Assembly: GCA_032027125.1 (NCBI GenBank)
Contig: JAVSMQ010000001.1
Span: 718,160-782,159, forward strand
Length of the DNA stretch: 64,000 bases
Reading direction: 5' to 3'
Origin: JANJTB01 sp032027125
GTDB lineage: Bacteria > Bacteroidota > Ignavibacteria > Kapaibacteriales > UBA2268
Below are positions 34,731-43,404 of the stretch, piece after piece. Positions within the stretch are counted from its first letter, which is position 1; every line of letters begins with the position of its first letter. The notes below the pieces were generated by a model, which ran no database searches, was not told the DNA's origin, and saw only the letters and a list, made by a program, of their open reading frames with translations. The position numbers and the translations under genes are program-made.

Positions 34731-34961
34731 TCAGGCATAAACTAATTCGCTTACCTTATAATTCTGCTCGAAAAGTTTGAGTTCAGTCAGGTTATCCATA
34801 ATTTTTGAGGCATCTAATATTTCAATACCTGCTATTTTTCCTTCACGGTCATAGTTTATACTTACTGACTCACTCAGGTCGGTTGTCATTGCAGAGCCGT
34901 TAGTAATTTGCTTAAACTGTATGTAGAGTGCATCTACCTGCTTATCATATAACATTTTCAT
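34731..34961 (-). CDS. DUF2283 family small protein
   Basis: Encodes 76 residues. MLYDKQVDALYIQF, then a run of short strands to DREGKIAGIEILDASK, matches DUF2283, whose members are small accessory proteins found beside toxin-antitoxin genes. It lies 17 nt after a PIN toxin gene on the same strand and is probably cotranscribed. Its role is unknown. Confidence 0.75.
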   Translation of the reverse strand: MKMLYDKQVDALYIQFKQITNGSAMTTDLSESVSINYDREGKIAGIEILDASKIMDNLTELKLFEQNYKVSELVYA

Positions 34962-34978
34962 AATTTACCTAACCAAAA

Positions 34979-35362
34979 CTAATTCAATTTAACCTTTACA
35001 GGATATAATTCAAATTTTGAATCCGAAGTAATAATAGTCAAATTTTCTGCAATTGCCTGAGAGATTAACAGCCGGTCAAATGGGTCCTTATGGAAATGAG
35101 GCAACTTAGATAACACATTCAGGTGATTTATTTGAATCTGAATAATATTGACTCCCTTCAAATTCAAATCATTAAAGATTTTCTCGATGGGTTCATTTAA
35201 TTTCAACTTTCCAATTGATTGTTTAATTGTAATTTCCCAAAAACTAATGCTGCTTATATAAAGTGAATTCTTGCTGTCATTTAATATTAGCTGAATTGAT
35301 GAACTTATTTTATCCGGATTATTTGTCGCGTTAATCAAAAGTGAAGTATCAAGTAAATACAT
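34979..35362 (-). CDS. VapC-like PIN-domain toxin
   Basis: Encodes 127 residues. It starts YLLDTSLLINA (first Asp), has SSISFWEITIKQSIGKL with the conserved Glu, and HKDPFDRLLISQAIAENLTIITSD with the last two acidic residues: the typical DUF4411/YdcE-like PIN set. The predicted activity is a ribonuclease toxin. It follows its antitoxin gene by 2 nt and precedes DUF2283. Confidence 0.85.
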   Translation of the reverse strand: MYLLDTSLLINATNNPDKISSSIQLILNDSKNSLYISSISFWEITIKQSIGKLKLNEPIEKIFNDLNLKGVNIIQIQINHLNVLSKLPHFHKDPFDRLLISQAIAENLTIITSDSKFELYPVKVKLN

Positions 35363-35364
35363 AT

Positions 35365-35580
35365 TTACATATACTCCGAGAACTCTTCCAACGGTTCATC
35401 AAAATCATCAGAAATTTCGAACATTCCTTTGAACATTCCTAAAATTGAATTATTCTTACCATTTTCTATTATTGGTTGAATTTGTACATATACTCTCTTC
35501 AAATCAATATCTAACGGAGCATCCAAAATTAAAATATTTGGTTTCTTGAAAATTGCATTTCCTGATAAAATCTGTGACAT
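35365..35580 (-). CDS. Antitoxin of the VapC-like toxin (DUF2281-like tail)
   Basis: Encodes 71 residues from the ATG at 35580, which is preceded by AAAGGTG; a GTG at 35589 would remove that site. The C-terminal FKGMFEISDDFDEPLEEFSEYM is the conserved toxin-binding tail of DUF2281-type antitoxins that pair with PIN toxins. The gene is 2 nt upstream of the toxin gene. Confidence 0.7.
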   Translation of the reverse strand: MSQILSGNAIFKKPNILILDAPLDIDLKRVYVQIQPIIENGKNNSILGMFKGMFEISDDFDEPLEEFSEYM

Positions 35581-35697
35581 TGCATTCACCTTTACTCATT
35601 TTATTTAACTCAAATATTAACGATACTTTAAATAATATATTTGACTATTCATTTATATTCAAAAACTGTGAAAAACTATGATAATATGCTATAACTT

Positions 35698-37755
35698 TCA
35701 AAATACTCTCTTCAAATTATAAGGACCTTCCGACGGATATTTGAAATGGCTGTCATTCATTTTGGTTTCGATTCTGATTTGAATATTATCCTGACTGCCG
35801 GTCATATTGAGCGGCAGACTAATAATCAGAAATTCATCATATCTCAAAATTCCTGAATTTGCAATATCGGTAATGAAATTATTGCGGCTGGTGATGATTT
35901 CCTTATTGATATTGTCAATAAAAAGTTTGATTTCATAGTCGCCGGAAAATTTTCTAATGAAATTCAATTTGATGTAAAAATAATTCTCATCATTTGCATA
36001 ATTGACCGAATCGAGGAAATCTCCGATTCTGTGCATAGCGCTCTGACCGGCAGTAAGTTTGATATAGCCCTGTTTATCAATTGTATCGGTATATTTACTT
36101 CCAATCAGATTTTCAAGTTTTCTTTCAGGAGCCCTGTCGGGATTGGGAATACTCTGTTTTTCAATCGGAATAAAAACTTCTTCCGGCGCTTCAACCGACA
36201 TATCCTCATAAGCATTGTGGATATAATGTCTGAAAATTCTGTCAAAGTCCGGCTTATCAATAGTCTGGTGCTCGGGTCCGTACCACCAGAACCAGTCGGA
36301 ACCTTCTGCAATCATCAAACTTCTGAGAGATTTGTCAAACTGCTTGCTGTTGATGTTATTTTTTTGTTTTTCAAGTTCGTGTCTGGCTTTACTGAGCATA
36401 TTCCAAGCTTTCAGGTCATCTTCGTGACCAATCCAAATGTCGAAATTGGCATTTATCCACGAACCTGCCCGAATATGAGACAAAGCAGGTAAAAACGAGT
36501 TGCTATTACAGGCATCGCCGCAGGTAACAGTTATCAGTTCCTCTGAATTGCCCAATTCCCGAAACAACTCCCGCAGAAACGGAATTCCGTTATCCTTATA
36601 GTACTCCCAGCAGTTTTCACCATCGAGAATGACCGAGACACAAGCCGAATCAAGAGAATCCTCACCGTGATTCTTTATGACTTCATTACGGATACTGCGT
36701 AAATGATAAATAAAATCAGCAGCGGCATCACGCTCATTCCATTTTGCATAAGTAAATCCTATTCTGTCCGAAAGAAAATGGTCTCTGAACAGCACCGTAA
36801 TTGAGCCTTCCGGAGTATCGAAACGTCTGGGGAAGAACTTTTCTGTCTGCTTTATTTGGATCGAAGGCAGAGAATCGAACAATATCTGCTCATCCGTTGC
36901 AATCCATTTCACTTTGTTTTTCACCATAAGATTAAGTGTATCATCAGATACCGAGCCTTCGGAGGGCCAGACCCCTGCCGGAAATTCGCCGAAAGTACGC
37001 TTGAAATAATCAAGACCTTCTTTCAATTGCAATTCCGCATCCTGAGGAAATCTGAATGCCGGAACAGGCTGCTTTTGCTCCGGTCGGCACTCAAGCGATG
37101 AGGATGAATCAATCACAAGCGGGAGAATCGGATGAAACATCGGAGAGCAGGAAATCTCTATTTGTTCTAACTCTTTCAATTTACGATACTGATAATTGAT
37201 TTTCTTAAGTATCTCATTTTGTTCCTGCTGAAGCGAGTGTTTTTCTACTTCAGAAAAATCTCTGCCCTTTTCAAACAGTCGTTTGGGAATACCCGATTGT
37301 TTTGAATAATATCCAAACCAGGTGAGATTATACCACACCTGCAAATCAAGCCAGTCCTGTGGAGAAAATTCCCGGATTGCGTAATCAGCATTCAACGACC
37401 TGTTATAAAGCTCTAAATATCTCGGGTATGGAGAAATCATATTTTCAAAATTTGCATGAAAGAAGAGATTTAAAATCTCCATTTTTTCTTCTGCTTTTAG
37501 TGATGCTGCCGTAAGTTCTGTAAGCCGCTGAATCCTGTCTTTTGTCTTGCCCGATATATATTCTTCAATCTGGAGACTGAGCGAAGGAGCAAAATTGAAA
37601 GTCTGTTTGATTTTTGGAAATTCATATAACACTTCGGGAATATCAAAATAATCTTTAGTCCCGTGAAGTAGTACCCAGGGGAGAATAAACTCATTATCCA
37701 TTTTATAATAAGGCTGGTGCTGATGCCAGAGAAACGCTACTTTTAACTTTTTCAT
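35698..37755 (-). CDS. Glycoside hydrolase family 57 (alpha-amylase/glucanotransferase type)
   Basis: Encodes 685 residues, cytosolic (no signal peptide). GH57 regions are visible: LWHQHQPYY at the N-terminus, PSLSLQIEEY, GVWPSEGS (catalytic nucleophile Glu region, about 265) and VILDGENCWEYY (catalytic Asp region, about 380). The last 120 residues are a beta-rich domain found after some GH57 modules. These enzymes act on alpha-1,4-glucans, so glycogen turnover is likely. Terminal activity (amylase or 4-alpha-glucanotransferase) is undecided. Confidence 0.85.
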   Translation of the reverse strand: MKKLKVAFLWHQHQPYYKMDNEFILPWVLLHGTKDYFDIPEVLYEFPKIKQTFNFAPSLSLQIEEYISGKTKDRIQRLTELTAASLKAEEKMEILNLFFHANFENMISPYPRYLELYNRSLNADYAIREFSPQDWLDLQVWYNLTWFGYYSKQSGIPKRLFEKGRDFSEVEKHSLQQEQNEILKKINYQYRKLKELEQIEISCSPMFHPILPLVIDSSSSLECRPEQKQPVPAFRFPQDAELQLKEGLDYFKRTFGEFPAGVWPSEGSVSDDTLNLMVKNKVKWIATDEQILFDSLPSIQIKQTEKFFPRRFDTPEGSITVLFRDHFLSDRIGFTYAKWNERDAAADFIYHLRSIRNEVIKNHGEDSLDSACVSVILDGENCWEYYKDNGIPFLRELFRELGNSEELITVTCGDACNSNSFLPALSHIRAGSWINANFDIWIGHEDDLKAWNMLSKARHELEKQKNNINSKQFDKSLRSLMIAEGSDWFWWYGPEHQTIDKPDFDRIFRHYIHNAYEDMSVEAPEEVFIPIEKQSIPNPDRAPERKLENLIGSKYTDTIDKQGYIKLTAGQSAMHRIGDFLDSVNYANDENYFYIKLNFIRKFSGDYEIKLFIDNINKEIITSRNNFITDIANSGILRYDEFLIISLPLNMTGSQDNIQIRIETKMNDSHFKYPSEGPYNLKRVF

Positions 37756-37836
37756 AAATTCAATTTCAATTTTATTTATATACTATTATAGGGAAAAATC
37801 AGGAATATTTTTAAAGCATTAATCTAAACAATATTT

Positions 37837-39150
37837 TTATTCCTTACCCCAAAGTCTTGCAAGTCTTGCCTTGATTTTAATTTCGGCACCTTCATCTTTT
37901 GGTTTGTAATATTGCTTATTGTTACCATCAGGCAGATACTGTTCTTTTACAAAATTATCGGGGTAGTCGTGGGGATATTTATAACCCTTGCCGTAACCTT
38001 CGCTTTTCATCAGTTTTGTTGGTGCATTTCGTAAATGCAGCGGAACGGTTGTATCTATACCATTTTTAATATCGGCTATTGCTTCTCCAATTGCAAGATA
38101 AGAAGCATTTGATTTCGGGGCTGAAGCAAGATAGGTGACTCCCTGAGCAAGATTAATCCTGCATTCAGGCATACCAATCAAATTAACTGCTGTAAAAACA
38201 GATACGGCAAGTGTAAGCGCCCCCGGGTCTGCATTTCCGATGTCTTCGCTTGCAAAAACTACCATTCTGCGGGCAATGAATTTCGGGTCTTCACCGGATT
38301 CGAGCATCTTAGCCAGCCAAAATACTGCAGCATCAGGGTCAGAGCCTCTCATAGACTTTATAAATGCAGAAATTGTATCATAATGCCCCTCCCCGCCTTT
38401 ATCGTACATCGGAACTTTACTCATAGCTGATTTTTCGAGAAGTTCGCGGTTGACAAAAATATTGCCGCCTACTTCAATATCACTCTGCCGCAAAACCGTT
38501 TCAATCAGATTCAATGCAGTGCGGGCATCACCGCCTGATAGAGCAAACAAAACTGAAAAATCATCTATTTCGATATTGTACTTACTTAGTTCAAAGTCAT
38601 TTTTCAAAGCGTGATTGATTATTCCTTCAATATCATATTGTGATAATTCCTGAAGTTTATAGACTCTGCACCGCGAGAGTAATGCAGAATTTACCTCGAA
38701 CGACGGATTTTCTGTGGTAGCACCGATAAGTGTAATGATACCTTTTTCAACGGCGTGAAGAAGAGCATCCTGCTGCGATTTATTAAATCTGTGAATTTCA
38801 TCTATAAATAAAATCGTCTTGATTTGCCTTTTGATATTTTTTTCAGCAGTTGACAGTATCTCCCGAATATCTTTAACACCTGATTCAACGGCAGAAATAC
38901 GTATAAATTTGTAATCCCCCGCTTTTGAAATCAGATAAGCCAGAGTAGTTTTGCCGACACCGGGAGGTCCCCAGAAAATCATTGACGGAAAGTCGCCTTT
39001 TTTAAAGAATGAATAAAGAGGCGCCCCTTCACCAATCAGATGTTTCTGACCGAAAAATTCTTCAATAGTGCGTGGTCTAATCCTGTCGGCAAGAGGTGAA
39101 GATACATTCTGCGGACTTAAGGATTCAATTTCTTCAAATAATTCAGACAT
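37837..39150 (-). CDS. rarA: Replication-associated recombination protein A (RarA/MgsA)
   Basis: Encodes 437 residues from the ATG at 39150; longer frames begin further upstream but the domain starts PLADRIRPRTIEEFFGQKHL. The AAA core has Walker A GPPGVGKTT and Walker B LFIDEIHRFNKSQQDALL, then the MgsA C-terminal domain (SDPDAAVFWLAKMLESGED). RarA is a clamp-loader-like ATPase acting at stalled replication forks. It diverges from the ArsC-like gene on the plus strand. Confidence 0.95.
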   Translation of the reverse strand: MSELFEEIESLSPQNVSSPLADRIRPRTIEEFFGQKHLIGEGAPLYSFFKKGDFPSMIFWGPPGVGKTTLAYLISKAGDYKFIRISAVESGVKDIREILSTAEKNIKRQIKTILFIDEIHRFNKSQQDALLHAVEKGIITLIGATTENPSFEVNSALLSRCRVYKLQELSQYDIEGIINHALKNDFELSKYNIEIDDFSVLFALSGGDARTALNLIETVLRQSDIEVGGNIFVNRELLEKSAMSKVPMYDKGGEGHYDTISAFIKSMRGSDPDAAVFWLAKMLESGEDPKFIARRMVVFASEDIGNADPGALTLAVSVFTAVNLIGMPECRINLAQGVTYLASAPKSNASYLAIGEAIADIKNGIDTTVPLHLRNAPTKLMKSEGYGKGYKYPHDYPDNFVKEQYLPDGNNKQYYKPKDEGAEIKIKARLARLWGKE

Positions 39151-39215
39151 AATTTCAAATAATTGCATTACAAAAAAGTCAAATTTAAGTGTTTTATTTA
39201 TAATATCATAATTAA

Positions 39216-39566
39216 ATGGCAAATCAGGTACAGGTAATCGGCACTTTAAAATGCAAAGAGACTCAAAAAGTAATTAGATTTTTTAAAGAAAGAGGGATTC
39301 AGGTTCATTTTCTGGATTTGAATGTAAAGGGAATTTCAAAAGGCGAGCTTACAAACATCAGCCGCAGCATACCATTAGAAGAACTTCTTGACAAGGATTC
39401 CAAAGAATTTCAGAAAAAAAATCTGAAATTTATGGTTTATGATACCGAGCAGTTACTTCTCGAAAATTCATTATTGCTGAAAACACCTGTAACACGTTCG
39501 GGCGGCAAATCAATTCTCGGTTTTGATTCGGGAAAATTATCGCAGTTGGTAAAGGAGTTGAAGTGA
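39216..39566 (+). CDS. ArsC/Spx-family protein
   Basis: Encodes 116 residues. The thioredoxin-like start VQVIGTLKCKETQKVIRFFKERGIQVHFLDLNV carries the single conserved Cys (residue 13) of the ArsC/Spx/YffB family. LLKTPVTRSGGKSILGFD is the conserved cis-Pro strand. Most such proteins are of unknown substrate; arsenate reductase activity cannot be inferred from one Cys. It is divergently placed from rarA. Confidence 0.8.
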   Translation: MANQVQVIGTLKCKETQKVIRFFKERGIQVHFLDLNVKGISKGELTNISRSIPLEELLDKDSKEFQKKNLKFMVYDTEQLLLENSLLLKTPVTRSGGKSILGFDSGKLSQLVKELK

Positions 39567-39686
39567 AGCAGATAGTAATTCATTTGTTATTATTTGGAAT
39601 AACCACAATCTGAGTAATTATTTATCTATTTTTTTTGCCATTGATATTTTGTGTATCTTTCACGAATGATTTATCAATCAGAACTT

Positions 39687-39884
39687 TCATTTTCTTAAGT
39701 CCTGAATGAACTTATCTGTTTCAACAAATTCACCTGTTTTCCCTTTCTTCATAGCAAACAGTAATCCTGAATCTTCTAAATCATCACTATTTATTTTTTT
39801 ATCATCAATACCAAGTTTTTTTGCAATATTCATTATTAAAGTTATATTGCTCTTCGAATTACCGGTTAATACTAAAGTTTCCAT
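39687..39884 (-). CDS. Solitary antitoxin-like small protein
   Basis: Encodes 65 residues. METLVLTGNSKSNITLIMNIAKKLGI, followed by DLEDSGLLFAMKKGKTGEFVETDKFIQDL, follows the layout of the short Bacteroidota antitoxins next to RelE or PIN toxins. No toxin overlaps it: the neighbour upstream (39920) is an unrecognised 193-residue protein. It may be an orphan antitoxin. Confidence 0.55.
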   Translation of the reverse strand: METLVLTGNSKSNITLIMNIAKKLGIDDKKINSDDLEDSGLLFAMKKGKTGEFVETDKFIQDLRK

Positions 39885-39919
39885 TTTTTCCTCTTATAAA
39901 TATTATATTAGACTTTTAT

Positions 39920-40501
39920 TTAGAAAAAATAATTTGAATCTGTAGATGGTAAAAACCTATAAATACGTTCAGATATAGCTTTTTCTTTTTTCAAATAATC
40001 CTCTACGATTAGATAATTTCTGGTATTTGGTTCAAGTGTTGATGATAAAACATAATTTTTTACAAACCAGTTCAGTTCTTCACCATCTAATGTTTTTATT
40101 CCTGAAATTATTCTATTTGTTTCCTTGATATTTAAATGAAAAGAAATAGCTTGTTTTAAGGTAATAAGTTTTAGAAATTTCTGTACATTCAAATCGTGAG
40201 GATTAAGATGTAATTTTAAAGTTTTGTTTTTTCCCTCGTCAAATATCATCAAAACTTCAATTAAGTAATACTGTTTTCTAACATCTATCATTCGAAACTT
40301 AAGAAATGGGGTCAAGGGTTTATTTATCTTTATTCCAAAATATTTAATATCTCTCAGCGGGCAGTTTATAAATAATCCGCCGATTTCCGAATCATTAAAA
40401 TTAACTGAACAAGGAGTAACGGTTGAACTTGACAAGTCTTCCATATCATTGTACAAATCCTCTGAGAATTCCATACTCAAATCTGCTTTTTCTATTTTCA
40501 T
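39920..40501 (-). CDS. Hypothetical protein
   Basis: Encodes 193 residues with no signal peptide or transmembrane segment and no motif I recognise. Hydrophobic strands (FLKFRMIDVRKQYYLIEVLMIFDEG) alternate with helices in a mixed alpha/beta pattern. It is followed 35 nt later by the antitoxin-like gene at 39687, so a two-gene unit is possible. Confidence 0.5.
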   Translation of the reverse strand: MKIEKADLSMEFSEDLYNDMEDLSSSTVTPCSVNFNDSEIGGLFINCPLRDIKYFGIKINKPLTPFLKFRMIDVRKQYYLIEVLMIFDEGKNKTLKLHLNPHDLNVQKFLKLITLKQAISFHLNIKETNRIISGIKTLDGEELNWFVKNYVLSSTLEPNTRNYLIVEDYLKKEKAISERIYRFLPSTDSNYFF

Positions 40502-40554
40502 TTATTTCTAATTTTATTATTTATTTTTAAAATTTTCAGGATTAAAGTAATTAA

Positions 40555-40797
40555 TTATTGATGATAAAAATGTTTTTGCAATTCTGATTCATTAATATAC
40601 AATGAAGCCTGATTGATTATTCCTTTTATTGTACCTTTATCCAATTCTATGTGAAGAGGTATAGTTAAAGTTTGTTTACCCAAAATTGTATTTCTGAAAA
40701 TCTTGACATGACTTCCTTTTTGAGATTTTATCTCAAAACCAAATAAAAAGAAAATTTTCAAAACATCATTGCCGGATAGAACTTTAAGTTTAGGCAT
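40555..40797 (-). CDS. hicA: HicA-family toxin
   Basis: Encodes 80 residues. KVLSGNDVLKIFFLFGFEIKSQKGSHVKIF contains the catalytic GSH (His) of the dsRBD-like HicA mRNA interferase. LTIPLHIELDKGTIKGIINQA is the conserved second half. It overlaps the HicB-like gene by 8 nt, with the antitoxin encoded first, which is reversed relative to classical hicAB but common. Confidence 0.85.
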   Translation of the reverse strand: MPKLKVLSGNDVLKIFFLFGFEIKSQKGSHVKIFRNTILGKQTLTIPLHIELDKGTIKGIINQASLYINESELQKHFYHQ

Positions 40798-41017
40798 AAA
40801 CGTATTCGCCTAAATCAATATTAACTGATATAGCAGGATTGGGCATTATCCCAATACTTGCCAAATCTTCATCTTCAAGATGTAAATATAATGCTTCTTT
40901 AATGTTAGCCATTGTTTCATCAAGTGTAATGCCTTGGGTAACAATAGGTAAATCCATACATTCTGCTACATAATATTTATCACCGAATGTTATATGAAAG
41001 TTAATGATTTTTTTCAT
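40790..41017 (-). CDS. hicB: HicB-family antitoxin
   Basis: Encodes 75 residues. YYVAECMDLPIVTQGITLDETMANIKEALYLHLEDED is the degenerate RNase H-like HicB fold. There is no C-terminal DNA-binding domain, so this is a short HicB; autoregulation may need other factors. It is translationally coupled to hicA. Confidence 0.85.
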   Translation of the reverse strand: MKKIINFHITFGDKYYVAECMDLPIVTQGITLDETMANIKEALYLHLEDEDLASIGIMPNPAISVNIDLGEYVYA

Positions 41018-41202
41018 GATTCTTTACCGGAATTACTATAATTGATTAAAATTTAATTGACATTGATATTGAGGTTTTATTTTATTTCCTTTCAAGTGTT
41101 ACTTATTAGTTCAAATCAGGGTTTTTTGATCTGAAAAATTTGAAATAAACTTCAAATTATCCTTACAAAAAACCCTTCTAAAAATCTAATTTTAATTGAG
41201 GA

Positions 41203-41640
41203 TTATTTTTCTGCTTGTTTTTCGTTAAAGCTTACCATCCAGTTAATTCCGAATTTGTCGGTAAACATTCCGAAATAATCACCCCAAAATGTGCTGTTCA
41301 TCGGCATAGTTACACTTCCGCCTGCCAATAATGCACTGAACAGTCTGTCAGCTTCATTTTTGCTGTCGGTATTGATTGATATTGAGAAGTTATTGCCTTC
41401 TTTGTAATAAGAAGCCCATTCACCTCCTGTGTCACTTCCCATTAGAACCGTATTTCCAATTTGCAGAGAAACGTGCATAATTTTTTCACCATCTTCAGGC
41501 GACATTGTTTTACCTTCCTGAGGGGGCATATCTTTATAGCGTCCGATATATGGGAACTCCCCGCCGAAAGCAGATTTATAGAAGTTGAATGCTTCTTCGC
41601 AGTTACCGTTGAAGGTAAGGTATGTGTTGACTGATGTCAT
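41203..41640 (-). CDS. VOC superfamily protein (PhnB/glyoxalase-like)
   Basis: Encodes 145 residues. TYLTFNGNCEEAFNFYKSAFGGEF, then IMHVSLQIGNTVLMGSD and MFTDKFGINWMVSF form the paired betaalphabetabetabeta modules of PhnB-like proteins. A metal is usually bound at the dimer interface, but the ligands are variable here. Function unknown; relatives include epimerases, dioxygenases and resistance proteins. It stands alone. Confidence 0.82.
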   Translation of the reverse strand: MTSVNTYLTFNGNCEEAFNFYKSAFGGEFPYIGRYKDMPPQEGKTMSPEDGEKIMHVSLQIGNTVLMGSDTGGEWASYYKEGNNFSISINTDSKNEADRLFSALLAGGSVTMPMNSTFWGDYFGMFTDKFGINWMVSFNEKQAEK

Positions 41641-41848
41641 ATTAAACTCCTTTTTGTTAATCCCTACTCGTAAGGCTTTTCGGTTACGCCCCGTTTATTA
41701 GTGTGGTTTCTGGACTCCACAGATTTAATGTTATTAGGTTTAGAATATATTATGTTAAAATCCTGCCTAATATTTTTTATAAAACGCTGTAATATTTTTT
41801 TTAGTTGAAAAAGGTTGTTAGCAGCCTATTGAAAAAGCTTTTGGGAAA

Positions 41849-41927
41849 GTCATTTTGAACGAAGTGAAGAAACTTTGCCTTTGAAAACACTCTAAAACAC
41901 TGGATTCTTCGCTTCTTTCAGAATGAC
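41849..41927. repeat. Palindromic dispersed repeat
   Basis: The 23-nt arms 41849-41871 and 41905-41927 are inverted copies with three mismatches (cores GAAGTGAAGAA and TTCTTCGCTTC). The arms flank a 33-nt loop. It lies in the 41641-41974 gap, whose remainder is AT-rich with a TGTGG/CCACA hairpin near 41705. Confidence 0.6.
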
Positions 41928-41974
41928 AAAATTGAAGTATTTACATATTCAGCAGACTCTAAGTACTTAAATTC

Positions 41975-42729
41975 TCACTTAAAGATTTTTTCGAAATTAA
42001 TATTTTCGACTAAAGATACAAAAAGTTGATTTTCTTTAAATTTTAATTCGACAATTGATGCAAGTAACTCAATTGAGTTTGATTGACTTGATAGAAATTG
42101 AAGTGCAGCATACGAATCGTGCCAATCACCGGCTTTTTCTTGGAGTTGATTTATATATTCACTATCCAAAACCAATTTTTTATTTACTTTTTTGGATATA
42201 GCTTTATAAATATACATTATTTTTTTTAATCTCTTTCTTAACTTATGCATATTTGTTCTGTCATTACCGGTAATTTTTCTTTCAGCCTTTTTTATCTCTT
42301 TTCTAATAAATTTTTTAATAGACCTTTTTTTGCCGTCATTGTGGGTAGAGAAATTTCATTCCGAATCTTTTTAATATTTTTTAAGTAATTTGAAATATTA
42401 GATGTAAATATCTCATTGAGGAATTTTTCTTTTATTCGTAATTGTAAGATAATTTTATCCGGTGGATTCCCTAAACCTTCCAAAAGCTTTATATTTAATT
42501 GAAGTTCGCGGATTTCACCCGCTTTTTGAAATAACTTTCTAATTTTATTAATTTGATATTTTTTATCAAAAACATAACCGGCAAATGATAACATTGCTTT
42601 TATTTTTTTGATATTGACTCTTATTTGGTGGAGATGTTTGGAATTTTCGTTTTTCTCATAAGACTTGATATGTCTAATAACCGAGTTAAGACGTTTATTG
42701 ATATAACCATTTAGTATTTCAGTTTTCAT
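41975..42729 (-). pseudogene. CHAD domain protein, frameshifted at an A7 run
   Basis: Two frames together make one CHAD domain of about 252 residues. The first (from the ATG at 42729) has LHQIRVNIKKIKAML and ends at 42292. The second (to 41975) continues with MHKLRKRLKKIMYIYKAI and WHDSYAALQFL. CHAD is a duplicated helical domain with paired HxxR motifs that binds polyphosphate, so both halves belong together. The frames connect at seven consecutive A (plus-strand T at 42325-42331). Inserting one A, or a -1 shift at A AAA AAA, restores the reading frame. Sequencing error, slippage or a real pseudogene are all possible. Confidence 0.75.
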
Positions 42730-42859
42730 CACAACATAAAATTTAATTTTACATTAAAATATTTTGAAGGATTGAAATTTATCAATTATCCGCAAATTAT
42801 TTACCATTGCAACGTTTTAAAATACACAATGTTGTTTGATTTATTCAGCTATCAAAATT

Positions 42860-43378
42860 CTATCTGTTCAAAAAATAATTTCGGAAGTTTTTCATTTCTT
42901 CAATCTCGATTTCTACATATTTTTCAAAAATTTTCTGACCAACCTGAGCGAGTAATGCAGAAATACCGACGTCAATCAGCCTAAGACCCGAATCAGTCAA
43001 TAAAATATTATCATAATCCATTCCTCCGATTCCTTCCGGTCTTTTGATGTCTCGGTGAACAAATCCGGCTTTATGCAGCGAATTTAATTCATCCTCGAAA
43101 ACTTCAATCCAAATTTCTCTTTTTTCAACTTCATAAGCTCTGAAATCAAGAGGTATGAGACGTTCCATAATCAATAATTCTGCTTGCAATTCTTCGTTAT
43201 AATCCATTTTGATAAATTTTACAACAAGCTCATTAATGGAGTTTGCAAATTTCATTTTTTCAGACTCTGAACCGATATCCGAACGGGTATCACCTGTGAA
43301 AAGTTTTGCTGCTTCATTGACATTCAGAGCAATAACGGTATTATTTGCACCGCTGGACAGTTTTCCCGGATATTTCAT
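42860..43378 (-). CDS. Miniature protein-kinase-like protein
   Basis: Encodes 172 residues. Motifs in order match a protein kinase: LVVKFIK (VAIK lysine, about residue 52-55), a following Glu in EELQAELLIMERL (alphaC), FVHRDIK (HRD, about 107), NILL, and LIDVG (DFG-like Asp). The HRD-to-Asn stretch is stretched by about nine residues (PEGIGGMDYD), and only about 35 residues follow DVG, so the C-lobe is nearly absent. The fold is recognisable, but activity is uncertain. It precedes the frameshifted CHAD gene. Confidence 0.5.
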   Translation of the reverse strand: MKYPGKLSSGANNTVIALNVNEAAKLFTGDTRSDIGSESEKMKFANSINELVVKFIKMDYNEELQAELLIMERLIPLDFRAYEVEKREIWIEVFEDELNSLHKAGFVHRDIKRPEGIGGMDYDNILLTDSGLRLIDVGISALLAQVGQKIFEKYVEIEIEEMKNFRNYFLNR

Positions 43379-43404
43379 TATAATTTTAAAGTAAATTTGA
43401 AAAA

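Noticed and set aside
41100..41130. GTTCAAATC resembling a tRNA T-loop
   Set aside because: The flanking bases do not pair into a T stem and no acceptor or anticodon arm can be drawn.
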